Positions 39,307 through 48,186 of a stretch of DNA of 64,000 bases are shown here, one piece after another. The notes beneath the pieces are model-generated. The model was not told the origin of the DNA. It was given only the letters and a program-made list of their open reading frames with translations, and did not search any database. Origin of the DNA: CAVSRC01 sp963830205 (GTDB taxonomy: Bacteria > Pseudomonadota > Alphaproteobacteria > Rhizobiales > Kaistiaceae); assembly GCA_963830205.1 (NCBI GenBank), contig CAWHLP010000034.1, positions 3,735-67,734 on the forward strand, read 5' to 3'. How positions within the stretch are numbered: the stretch's first letter is position 1; the number at the start of each line of letters is the position of its first letter. The translations under genes and the position numbers were made by a program.

Positions 39307-39366
39307 GCCGGAGCGCGCTTTAGGGCGGCGCCCCCGGGGAGCGCCGCCTGGCAATGGGAGTTGCGT

Positions 39367-42300
39367 TTGAAATTCACGCGCCTGCGTGTCCTCGGGTTCA
39401 AGTCGTTCGTCGAACCTACCGAATTCCCGATCGAGCCGGGCCTGACCGGCGTGGTCGGGCCGAATGGCTGCGGCAAGTCCAATCTGGTCGAGGCGCTGCG
39501 CTGGGTGATGGGCGAAAGCTCATACAAGGCGATGCGCGCCTCGGGCATGGACGACGTCATCTTCCAGGGCAGCGGCAACCGCCCGGCGCGCAACACCGCC
39601 GAGGTATCGCTGGCGGTCGATAACGCCGACCACGCCGCGCCGGCCGTGTTCAACGAAGCCGACGTGCTGGAGGTGACCCGGCGCATCGAGCGCGAGGCCG
39701 GCTCGATCTACCGCATCAACGGCCGCGACGTGCGCGCCCGCGACGTGCAGCTGCTGTTTGCCGACGCCTCGACCGGCGCCCATTCGCCGGCGATCGTCGG
39801 CCAGGGCAAGATCGGCGAACTGATCGCCGCCAAGCCGGTCGACCGCCGGTCGCTGCTCGAAGAGGCCGCCGGCATCGCCGGCCTGCACAATCGCCGCCAC
39901 GAGGCGGAGCTGCGCCTCAAGGGCGCCGAACAGAACCTCGCCCGCCTCGACGACGTCATCGGCGAGATCGAGCAGCAGCTCGACGGCCTCAAGCGCCAGG
40001 CGCGCCAGGCGGTGCGCTACCGCAACCTGTCGGGCGCGATCCGCCAGGCGGAGGCGACGGTGCTGCATTTGCGCTCCGTGGCCGCCGGTGAAGCGCTGGC
40101 GGAAGCCGAGGCAGCGCTCAACGCGGCAACCACGCATGCCAACGAACGCGCCAGCGAGCAGGCGGAGGCCGCGCGGGTGCAGGCCGAAGCCGCGGCCGAG
40201 CTGCCGGAGCTGCGCGATGGCGCCGCCCGTGCCGCCGCTGCCGCGCAGCGCATCCAGCTTGCCGCCGAGCAGCTCGGCGCCGAGGAAGGGCGCATCAGGA
40301 ACCGCCTCGCCGAGCTTGACCGCCGCCTCGCCCAGCTTGCCGACGACATCGCCCGCGAGGAGGGCATGGTGGCCGACAACAGCGCCATCATCGCCCGCCT
40401 CAACGAGGAGGAGCACGAGCTGGAGGCGGCCAATGCCGCCATGAGCGAGCGCCAGGCGACCGCCGCCAGCCGCCGCCATAGCGCAGAGACCGCGGTCGGC
40501 GAGAGCGAGCGCGAGCTCGCCGAGCTGACCCGCCAGCATGCCGAGGTGGCGGCCCAGCGCAGCCAGTACGAGCGGGCATCGCGCGAGGCCGGCGAGCGGG
40601 CGGCCAAGCTCCGCGGCGAGATCGCGAAGGTGAGCGGCGAGCTCGCCGGGCTCGAGGAGGCCGGCGCGGAGAGCGCGACGGTCGCCGAGCGCTGGCAGGC
40701 CGCCGAGACGGCCGAGAACGGCACCCGTGCCGCCGAGGCCGCAGCCAATGTGGCCGAGCACAGCGTGACGGCGGCGCGCGAGGCGCGCGGCAGCGCGCGC
40801 GAGCGGCTGACCGCGGCCGAGCATGCGTTGAGCAAGCTCGAGACCGAGGCCGCGACCCTGTCCGCCATCCTTGCCGCCAATGCTCCGGCCGGCCATGCGC
40901 CGGTCATCGATCTGGTGACCGTCGACAGCGGCTTCGAAGCCGCGCTCGGCGCCGCCTTCGGCGATGACCTCGACGCGGCAACCGACGAGGACGCACCGGC
41001 CCGCTGGCGCCAGATCGATGCCACCGCCGATGACGGCCCCCTGCCCGAGGGAATCGAATCGCTGGCCGCCCATGTGCGGGCGCCGGCAGTCCTGGCGCGC
41101 CGCCTGGCGCTGACCGGCCTCATCGACCGCGCCGACGGTGCGCGTCTGCAGATGATGCTGAAGCCCGGCCAGCGCCTGGTCAGCCGCGAGGGGGATCTGT
41201 GGCGCTGGGACGGCTATGCCGCCGCGGCCGACGCACCGCGCGCCGCCGCCCAGCGGCTGGCAAGCCGCAACCGGCTGGCCGAGCTCGATGCCGAGATCGT
41301 GCCGGCGCGCGACACGGTCGCTGCCGGGCGCGAGGCGCTGCAAGGTGCCGAAAACGATCTCAATGCCGCGACCGAGGCCGAGCGCCAGGCGCGCGAGGCG
41401 CTGCGCGCCGCACGCAAGGCCCTTGACGAGGCGCGGCGGCTGTTGACCGAGGCCGAACGCGAGGCCAGCCGTGTCGCTGCCAGGCGGAGCGGCCTCGACG
41501 AGGCGCTTGCCCGGCTGACCACGAGCCTTGCCGAGAGCGAGACCGCCGAGGCAGACGCCCGCGCCGGCCTCGCTAACGCCGCCGACCCCGAGGTGCTGGC
41601 CGAAGCGCTCAAGGCCCAGCGCGAGCGCGTCAACGAGGATCGCGCCGTGTTGGCGGAGGCGCGTGCCGCCGTCGAGACGCTGACGCGCGAGGCCGACATG
41701 CGTTCCGGCCGTCTGGCGGCGATCGCGGTCGAGCGGCAGAACTGGAACGAGCGGGCGGCCAATGCCCGCAACCAGATCGCCACGCTCTCCGAACGGCGCG
41801 GCGAGACCGAGACGGAGCGGCAGGCACTGGCCGAAGAGCCGGCGCGCATCGAGGAGAAGCGCAAGGCGCTGCTCTCCGAGGCCGCATCGGCGGAGACGGC
41901 GCGTGCCGCGGCCGCCGACGCGTTGGCTGCCGGCGAAGCGGTCCTGGCCGAGGCGGACAAGGTGGCGCGCCTTGCCCTCGACGCTCTGGCGGAAGCGCGC
42001 GAGCAGCGCGGCCGCGCCGAGGAGCGCGTGGTGGCGGCGCGCGAGCGCGTCGGCGAAGTCGCCGGGCGCATCGCCGAGGCGCTCAACTGCACGCCGGCGG
42101 AGGTCTTCGCCGAGACCGGCCTCAAGCCGGACGCCGCCCTGCCGGCGCTCGATGACGTCGAGGCGCGGCTGGAGCGCTATCGCGCCGAGCGTGAACGCCT
42201 GGGTGCCGTCAACCTGCGCGCCGAGGCGGAAGCGACGGAGCTTGCCGAGCGGCGCGACGCGCTGACCGGCGAGCGCGACGATCTCATCGCCGCCATCCAC

Positions 42301-42825
42301 CGCCTGCGCCAGGGCATCTCCAGCCTCAACCGCGAGGGGCGCGAGCGGCTGATGGCGGCCTTCGATACGGTCAACGACCACTTCAAGCGGCTGTTCACCC
42401 ATCTCTTCGGCGGCGGCACCGCCGAGCTGCAGCTCACCGATTCCGACGACCCGCTGGAGGCGGGCCTGGAGATCGTCGCCCGGCCGCCGGGCAAGAAGCC
42501 GCAGATCATGACGCTGCTCTCCGGCGGCGAACAGGCGCTCACCGCGCTCTCGCTGATCTTCGCCGTGTTCCTCACCAACCCGGCGCCGATCTGCGTGCTC
42601 GACGAGGTCGACGCGCCGCTCGACGACGCCAACGTGGTGCGCTTCTGCAATCTGCTCGAAGAGATGGCGCGCTCGACCGACACGCGCTTCATCACCGTCA
42701 CCCACAATCCGATCACCATGGCGCGCATGAACCGCCTGTTCGGCGTCACCATGGCCGAGCGTGGCGTCTCCCAGCTCGTCTCGGTCGACCTGCAGACGGC
42801 CGAGAGCTTCCGCGAGGCGGGATAG
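39367..42825 (+). CDS. smc: Chromosome segregation ATPase SMC
   Basis: Condensin-type ATPase that organises and helps segregate the chromosome. About 1152 residues. The N-terminal LKFTRLRVLGFKSFVEP and Walker A GPNGCGKSN (31-39), long Ala/Glu/Arg coiled coils on both sides of a hinge near residues 500-610, then the C-terminal LLSGGEQALTALSLIFAVFL signature and Walker B ICVLDEVDAPLDDANV. I prefer TTG 39367, six bases after GGGAG, giving the family start; TTG 39361 is directly abutting the Shine-Dalgarno. Confidence 0.97.
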   Translation: MKFTRLRVLGFKSFVEPTEFPIEPGLTGVVGPNGCGKSNLVEALRWVMGESSYKAMRASGMDDVIFQGSGNRPARNTAEVSLAVDNADHAAPAVFNEADVLEVTRRIEREAGSIYRINGRDVRARDVQLLFADASTGAHSPAIVGQGKIGELIAAKPVDRRSLLEEAAGIAGLHNRRHEAELRLKGAEQNLARLDDVIGEIEQQLDGLKRQARQAVRYRNLSGAIRQAEATVLHLRSVAAGEALAEAEAALNAATTHANERASEQAEAARVQAEAAAELPELRDGAARAAAAAQRIQLAAEQLGAEEGRIRNRLAELDRRLAQLADDIAREEGMVADNSAIIARLNEEEHELEAANAAMSERQATAASRRHSAETAVGESERELAELTRQHAEVAAQRSQYERASREAGERAAKLRGEIAKVSGELAGLEEAGAESATVAERWQAAETAENGTRAAEAAANVAEHSVTAAREARGSARERLTAAEHALSKLETEAATLSAILAANAPAGHAPVIDLVTVDSGFEAALGAAFGDDLDAATDEDAPARWRQIDATADDGPLPEGIESLAAHVRAPAVLARRLALTGLIDRADGARLQMMLKPGQRLVSREGDLWRWDGYAAAADAPRAAAQRLASRNRLAELDAEIVPARDTVAAGREALQGAENDLNAATEAERQAREALRAARKALDEARRLLTEAEREASRVAARRSGLDEALARLTTSLAESETAEADARAGLANAADPEVLAEALKAQRERVNEDRAVLAEARAAVETLTREADMRSGRLAAIAVERQNWNERAANARNQIATLSERRGETETERQALAEEPARIEEKRKALLSEAASAETARAAAADALAAGEAVLAEADKVARLALDALAEAREQRGRAEERVVAARERVGEVAGRIAEALNCTPAEVFAETGLKPDAALPALDDVEARLERYRAERERLGAVNLRAEAEATELAERRDALTGERDDLIAAIHRLRQGISSLNREGRERLMAAFDTVNDHFKRLFTHLFGGGTAELQLTDSDDPLEAGLEIVARPPGKKPQIMTLLSGGEQALTALSLIFAVFLTNPAPICVLDEVDAPLDDANVVRFCNLLEEMARSTDTRFITVTHNPITMARMNRLFGVTMAERGVSQLVSVDLQTAESFREAG

Positions 42826-42910
42826 CAGTCTCCCCGACATGCCCCGCGCATCATGCGCCCCCCTCCTGTCCACCTCCTTTCCGGGGGCAGGGCGATCGCA
42901 TCGGCGCACC

Positions 42911-43010
42911 ACCTCTCCCCGGCGGGGAGAGGTCGGATCGGGCCGCGTCAGCGGGTCGATCCGGGTGAGGGGGAGCCGAGCTATCCGGATATGTGGGCGC
43001 CCCCTCACCC
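42911..43010. repeat. Dispersed GC-rich palindromic repeat, copy 2
   Basis: ACCTCTCCCCGGCGGGGAGA is part of a perfect 10-bp-arm hairpin (42911-42933), followed by GGGTGAGGGGGAGCCGAGCT and ATCCGGAT, then CGCCCCCTCACCC. The last parts match copy 1 (19760-19898) and copy 3 (44676-44790). It lies between smc and the insertion sequence. Confidence 0.8.
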
Positions 43011-43095
43011 TCCGGTGCCCACATGCGATTCCCCTGCCCTTGAGGGGAGGTTGGGCGCTGTGGTTGCTGCGTGCTCCCTCCCTCCCCCTTTCAGG

Positions 43096-44465
43096 CTAGG
43101 GGATGCACACATTTCTAAGGCTCCAGCCGTTTGCGAGCGCTCGGAAGTACTCGATGCCGTTTTTGAATGTGATTGGCCCCGGGGGTTTGGACGAGGGATA
43201 GCCATCCCATCCGCCGAGCCTGGCGATGATCCACGCCGCCCATGCGAGGCTCGATTTGGGGTGCGGGTTCTTCTGCAGCGCGGTAGCGCCCTCGACGCGC
43301 TGATTGGCGGCTTCGAGGACGGTGATGTCGTCAGTGGAGAAGACGAGGTTTGCCGAGCGCCGGTCGCCGCCGTCGCGGGCCTGAACCAGCTGCAGCGTGA
43401 GGCAAGCGGCTTTGGCGGCGATGGCAATCAGCTTGACCAGGCGATCGGCGATGGCGATCTGGCTATCCTCGACTTTCAGCCCCTGCTGCTTCATCAACCT
43501 GAACAGCTGCTCGATCATCCAGCGTTGCGCGTACCAATCGACGATCTGCCAGGCGGCCAAGGCGTCGCTCACGGCATGCGTGGTGAGAAGCCGCCAATGG
43601 AGCGGCTCGCATCCTGCCGGTGGATTGCGTTCGACCACCTCGACATAGCTCAACGCCACCTTCTTCGGCAGGTCCGGTTCGATCGCGTTCCCAGGCCGAG
43701 CAATCTCGACGCGGCCAAAGCGCAGCGTCAGCTCAGCCGTCCGCTTTGGCCTGCCGGGACGGGCACGCAACGTCAGCGTACGGCTTCCAGCTGGCGGCAG
43801 GGCCGCGCCGAAGGCGTAGAGCTTGCTCCCGCCGGCTAGCCGCCGATCCTTCTGAACGCGGGTTAGCACATGGAAGTTCGCCCCCGGCAGAAGCGCCCAT
43901 TCGGCATAGATGTCGCTCTCGCGATCGGCAATCACCATCACGCATGCCGCCTCGCAAAGCAGCGATTTGGCAGCCTGAGCCGTGTCGAGCCAGCGCCCCG
44001 ATTCCTTCTGCGAGAGCAAGCGCTGCCCATGCGGGATGGTCACCCGCCCCGAGCGCGTCCACACCCGTCCCGATACCAGGCCCAGACAGGCTCCGTCAGC
44101 GGCATCAACCGCCAGCATCACATGGGCCAGCGCCCCGCGGCCGATCCCCTTGCCGATCTCGCCAAGACCGCGCCGGCGGGCAGCAGTGGTTGCAAAATTG
44201 AACTCGCTGGTGTCCTGGATCGCCAGAACATGACGACCCGCTACCGCTGCCGCCGTCCGATCACTCCAGCCCTCGATCAGCCGATCCACCGTCACCTTGC
44301 GATTGGCGATGAACCGACCAAACCGAACGTGGTCCGCTCGCCGCTCACCAAGGCGCCGAAGGCACACTCCTTCGCGCGCGACAATGCGTCCGAGCAGCGC
44401 CGCCCCCCTTTATCGAGGCGGCGATCCCCGAACCGGCCCAATGACCAATTCCTGTCCAAGTCCAT
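43096..44465 (-). pseudogene. IS4-type DDE transposase, -1 frameshift near its start
   Basis: Begins MDLDRNWSLGRFGDRRLDKG at ATG 44465; that frame reads on through DALSRAKE and then loses family character, while VCLRRLGERRADHVRFGRFI in a different frame continues the transposase to 43096. The offset is -1 (or +2), at about 44362-44370, unlike the +1 shifts elsewhere. Catalytic features are LAIQDTSEFNF, VMVIADRESDIYAEW and the Y-x2-R-x3-E-x6-K signature in YAQRWMIEQLFRLMKQ. Corrected length about 456 residues. The TAG stop lies in the flanking CTAG. No programmed frameshift is expected in this family, so this copy is probably inactive, or the sequence is wrong here. Confidence 0.85.
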
Positions 44466-44582
44466 CGCTGACACTCCCCCAAAGCGAAGTGTCAGATACA
44501 GAATCACACCACACAACTCGCTGAGAAGCCTTCATCGCTCCTCCGAGTCACTCTGCCGCACAACAATGTGTGCATGCCCTAG
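43096..44582 (-). mobile_element. IS4-superfamily insertion sequence with ~14-bp inverted repeats and CTAG flanks
   Basis: The ends read CTAGGGGATGCACACATT on the left and, inverted, CTAGGGCATGCACACATT on the right. If CTAG at 43096-43099 and 44579-44582 is the target duplication, the inverted repeats are GGGATGCACACATT and GGCATGCACACATT (13 of 14). A single transposase gene fills the element. It is bracketed by two copies of a dispersed GC-rich repeat, so it landed in a repeat-rich, gene-free stretch after smc. Confidence 0.82.
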
Positions 44583-44675
44583 CGCGTGAGCGCGGGGAGG
44601 GTGGCCGGCGAGAGCCGGCCGGGTGGGGGTTGGCGTGTTCTCGTCTGGCAACTGCACCGACATCGGTTTGGTCGT

Positions 44676-44790
44676 CCCCTCGCCCCATTGGGGAGAGGGA
44701 CAGGGTGAGGGGGCGAGAGCCCATCCGGATAACTCGGCGCCCCCTCACCCGCTCGCTTCGCTCGCGACCTCTCCTCGCTGGGGAGAGGTG
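44676..44790. repeat. Dispersed GC-rich palindromic repeat, copy 3
   Basis: CCCCTCGCCCCATTGGGGAG, CAGGGTGAGGGGGCGAGAGC, CCATCCGGAT, CGCCCCCTCACCCGCTCGCT and CGACCTCTCCTCGCTGGGGA repeat the modules of copies 1 and 2. The GGTGAGGGGGCG and CGCCCCCTCACC modules are inverted copies of each other. It lies about 90 bp outside the right end of the insertion sequence. Confidence 0.8.
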
Positions 44791-44894
44791 ATCCAGTGCC
44801 CGTGGCGATGCCCGAAAATACTTATCCCCCTCCTCCCGACCACCCCCATATTGGTTGGCATCCTCGCTCGAATGAGGGGCGTCTCCGGAGGCGA

Positions 44895-45075
44895 CTTGAG
44901 ATGGAGCGGGGTGCGGTGCCCCCGCGGGCCGGATTCGCAAATCCGGTTCTCGGGGCGATCCCGGCGGGACCGTCGGCACTACGACCGGCCGCCGAAAGGC
45001 TTGAACCCAGCGCAAATGCTGGGCGTAGAGCCCGCCGGGAAACGGAGACGAAAATCGCCGCGGCGGGTGCTCGGG
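44895..45075. other. Strongly base-paired intergenic sequence of unknown nature
   Basis: Several hairpins follow one another: GCGGGG/CCCCGC (about 44906-44926), CCGGATT/AATCCGG (44929-44946, loop CGCA), and a perfect 10-bp pairing of TCCCGGCGGG (44959-44968) with CCCGCCGGGA (45031-45040) enclosing CCCAGC/GCTGGG (45006-45023). No convincing protein is encoded on either strand. It may be a structured RNA or a decayed mobile repeat. I matched it to no RNA family I know. Confidence 0.4.
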
Positions 45076-45079
45076 TCGA

Positions 45080-45496
45080 GTGCCCCCAGTTTTCGCGGAG
45101 TAACCGCACGGCAATCGCCGGGCGCCCGCCACCCCCTCGTCATGCGAGGGGAATGTTCTTTGAAAGGTTCATAGCTCGGTGCCAATCGCACGCGGGAATG
45201 AAAAGGTATGTCGTCCAGGCGAAAGCCGGGACCCAGTCATCACCGCCGCCAGCGGTCAATCAGCAGGCGCCTGCGTCTACTGGGTGCCCGCTCGGGGACG
45301 GGCACGACAGGAGTGTGTGGCAATGCGCGTGCCAACCACCCTCAGCGCGTATGAACCGAACGGGAGCGAAGCCCTTGCATTTCGCGACTGCCTGTTCCAT
45401 CTGGGCAGGCACTGAACGCGCGACAGGAGAGACCGATGAACCAGACCGCGACGCATGCCTTCGCCCGCGTCCCGTCATTCGCTCCGGTCTCTCGCC
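45080..45496. other. Gene-poor stretch before the ABC-F gene
   Basis: Short open frames occur on both strands, but none has a convincing start, ribosome-binding site or recognisable domain. The sequence ATGTTCTTTGAAAGGTTCAT near 45150 is relatively AT-rich and could hold a promoter for the ABC-F gene. Otherwise I see nothing here. Confidence 0.4.
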
Positions 45497-47086
45497 ATGC
45501 TCAAACCCGTCGTCGCGCTCCACGCCGTCACCCTGGCAACGCCTGACGGCCACCCGCTTCTCGAAAACCTCGATCTCGTCTTCGGCGCCGACCGCACCGG
45601 CCTCGTCGGCCGCAACGGCATCGGCAAGTCGACCCTCCTCCGCGTGATCGCCGGCGAGGCGGAACCGCAAGCCGGTTCGGTCGAACGTACCGGCCGCGTG
45701 GCCGTGCTGCGCCAGAGCGTGCAGGTCGCAGACAGCGACACGCTCGCCGACCTGCTCGGCATCCGTTCGGCGCTCGCCCGCCTCAGGCGGCTGGAGGCCG
45801 GCAAGCGGTTCGCTCGCCGACGCGGCCGAAGCCGACTGGACGCTGGAGGCGCGGCTGGAAGCGGCGCTCGCCGAGGTCGGCCTCGCCGGCATCGAAACCG
45901 ACCGGCCGCTGACCGCGCTCTCCGGCGGCGAGCGCACGCGCGCCGCCCTTGCCGCCCTCATCATCGCCGAGCCGGACCTGATCCTGCTCGACGAGCCGAC
46001 CAACAATGTCGACGCCGCGGGGCGCGCCACCATCGCCGGCATCCTTGGCCGTTGGAAGAAGGGCGCCGTCGTGGTCAGCCACGACCGCGCCCTGCTCCGC
46101 CCGATGGACCGCATCGTCGAGCTGTCGGGCCTCGGCGCGCGCATCTATGGCGGCGGCTATGACCTCTACGCTGCCCGCAAGGCAGAGGAGCGGGCCGCCG
46201 CCGAACGCGACCTCGACGCTGCCAAACGCGATGTGGCTACCGTCGCGCGGCGCATCCAGTCAGCGCAGGAGCGCAAGGCGCGCCGCGACGCCGCCGGCAA
46301 GCGCAGCCGTGCCAAGGGCGACCAGCCGAAGATCCTGCTCGACGCGCAGAAGGAGCGCAGCCAGAAGACGGCGGGCGGCGCCAGCGCGCTCGCCGAGCGC
46401 CAGCGCGCCACCGCTGCCGCGGCGCTGTCGGAGGCGGAGGCGGCGGTGGAACGGGTCCGCCAGCTCTCGCTCAGCCTGCCATCGACCGGCCTGCCCGCCG
46501 GGCGCACGGTGCTCGCCTTCACGCAAGTCGGCTACGCCTATGCCGGCAGCCAACCGACGTTCAGCGGCATCGACTTCATCATGGCCGGGCCGGAGCGGGT
46601 GGCGCTGACCGGGCCGAACGGGGCCGGCAAGTCGACCTTCCTCAAGCTCGCCTGCGGCGCGCTGGCGCCGATCGCGGGAACCGTGCGAACGTCCGGTGCC
46701 CTCGATCGTGCTCGACCAGAGCGTTGCCATCCTCGATCCCGCCGAAACCATCCTCGACAATTTCCGCCGGCTCGACCCGGCGGCGACGCCCAACCAGGCC
46801 CATGCGGCGCTCGCCCGCTTCCTGTTCCGCAACGTCGATGCCCTGAAGCCGGTCGGCGCGCTCTCCGGCGGGGAAATGCTGCGCGCCGGGCTTGCCTGCA
46901 CGCTCGGCGCCAGCCACCCTCCCCAGCTTCTCATGCTGGACGAACCGACCAACCATCTCGATCTCGATTCGATCGCGGCCATCGAGGCGGCGCTCGCCGA
47001 CTTCGACGGCGCGCTCCTGGTCGCGAGCCACGACGAGGATTTCCTCGCCGCCATCGGCATCACCCGGCGGCTGACCTTTCCATTGA
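45497..47086 (+). CDS. ABC-F family ATPase, frame broken by two (possibly three) single-base insertions
   Basis: Duplicated ATP-binding protein without membrane segments, of the ABC-F ribosome-associated type. ATG 45497 starts MLKPVVALHAVTLATPDGHP; Walker A GRNGIGKSTLL, then after the first shift (extra T at 45809-45810) LSGGERTRAALAALIIAEPD and LLDEPTNNVD; second Walker A GPNGAGKSTFLKLACGA; second shift (extra G at 46695-46696); then ALSGGEMLRAGLACTLGASH and LLMLDEPTNHLDLDSI. The last frame runs into mutY without a stop; removing one T of TTT at 47077-47079 would end it at TGA 47084-47086. Corrected length about 528 residues. Confidence 0.85.
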
Positions 47087-47097
47087 GCGGCGACCCC

Positions 47098-48186
47098 ATG
47101 ACGATCGCCCAGCCCCTGCTTGCCTGGTACGACCGCCACGCGCGCCGGCTTCCCTGGCGCATCGGCCCGAAGGCCCGGGCGCGCGGGGTGACGCCCGATC
47201 CCTATCGCGTGTGGCTCTCCGAGATCATGCTGCAGCAGACGACGGTCGCGGCGGTCAAACCCTATTTCGACGCCTTCCTCGCCCGCTGGCCGGACGTGGC
47301 GGCGCTTGCCGCCGCGCCGCGCGAGGAGGTGATGAAGGCGTGGGCCGGGCTCGGCTATTACGCCCGCGCCCGCAACCTCCATGCCTGTGCGCAAGCGGTG
47401 GTGCGCGACCACGATGGCCGCTTCCCCGAGACTGCGGCGGGGCTGAAGTCCCTCCCCGGCATCGGCGACTACACCGCTGCGGCGATCGCGGCGATCGCCT
47501 TCGACGAGCCGGTGGCGGTGGTCGACGGCAACATCGAGCGGGTGGTCGCGCGGCTGTTCGCGATCGAGACGCCGCTGCCCGCGGCCAAGAAGGAGATCCG
47601 CGCGCGCCAGCAGGTGATGACGCCGGCGCGCCGTGCCGGCGACTATGCTCAGGCGATGATGGATCTCGGCGCCGCCCTGTGCACGCCGAGAGAGCCGGCC
47701 TGCGTGCTCTGCCCGCTCTCCGGATCCTGCATCGCCCATGCCCGCGGCGAAGAGGGGCGCTACCCGGTCAAGGCGGAGAAGGCCGTCCGCCCGACCCGCC
47801 ACGGCGCCGCCTTCGTCGCCGTCCGCGACGATGGCGCGGTGCTGCTCCGGCGGCGGCCGGACAAGGGATTGCTGGGCGGCATGGCGGAGGTCCCCGGCAG
47901 CCAATGGGTGAATCGCGCCAACGGCTTGAGCCCCCTGGCTGACACGCCGATTCAAGCCGATTGGCGCCTCCTCCCCGGCACCGTCGTCCACGTGTTCACG
48001 CATTTCAGGCTGGAACTGAACGTGTATTGCGCCCGCCTCGGCGCGATGGAACAAGCCCCTTCGGGTTGCTGGTGGGCGCCGGCGGAAACGCTCGCCGGTG
48101 AGGCGCTGCCGAGCGTGATGAAGAAGGTCATCGAGGCGGCGCTGCCAGGAGCGACCCGGCGGACACGGGACGGACGGACAACGTGA
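47098..48186 (+). CDS. mutY: A/G-specific adenine glycosylase
   Basis: Removes adenine mispaired with 8-oxoguanine. 362 residues from ATG 47098. The HhH-GPD core shows VWLSEIMLQQTTVAAV, LPGIGDYTAAAIAAIAF and VVDGNIERVVARLF; the [4Fe-4S] cluster has C-x6-C-x2-C-x5-C in CTPREPACVLCPLSGSC. A NUDIX-like MutT domain for 8-oxoG recognition forms the C-terminal third. The frame is fused to the ABC-F gene upstream in this sequence, probably artefactually. Stop overlaps the HAD gene start (GTGA). Confidence 0.95.
   Translation: MTIAQPLLAWYDRHARRLPWRIGPKARARGVTPDPYRVWLSEIMLQQTTVAAVKPYFDAFLARWPDVAALAAAPREEVMKAWAGLGYYARARNLHACAQAVVRDHDGRFPETAAGLKSLPGIGDYTAAAIAAIAFDEPVAVVDGNIERVVARLFAIETPLPAAKKEIRARQQVMTPARRAGDYAQAMMDLGAALCTPREPACVLCPLSGSCIAHARGEEGRYPVKAEKAVRPTRHGAAFVAVRDDGAVLLRRRPDKGLLGGMAEVPGSQWVNRANGLSPLADTPIQADWRLLPGTVVHVFTHFRLELNVYCARLGAMEQAPSGCWWAPAETLAGEALPSVMKKVIEAALPGATRRTRDGRTT

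Noticed and set aside
39520..43008. 1162-codon open frame antisense to smc
   Set aside because: Shadow of the coiled-coil gene; no family motifs.
44895..45075. Cobalamin riboswitch, RNase P or 6S RNA
   Set aside because: None of the conserved core sequences of these RNAs could be found on either strand.
45179..45415. 78-codon open frame between the IS and the ABC-F gene
   Set aside because: No ribosome-binding site, no domain and overlap with other equally long frames on both strands.
47098..48186. A genuine ABC-F-MutY fusion protein
   Set aside because: The fusion depends on a frame already broken twice by single-base insertions, and one more such base removal restores a stop before mutY.
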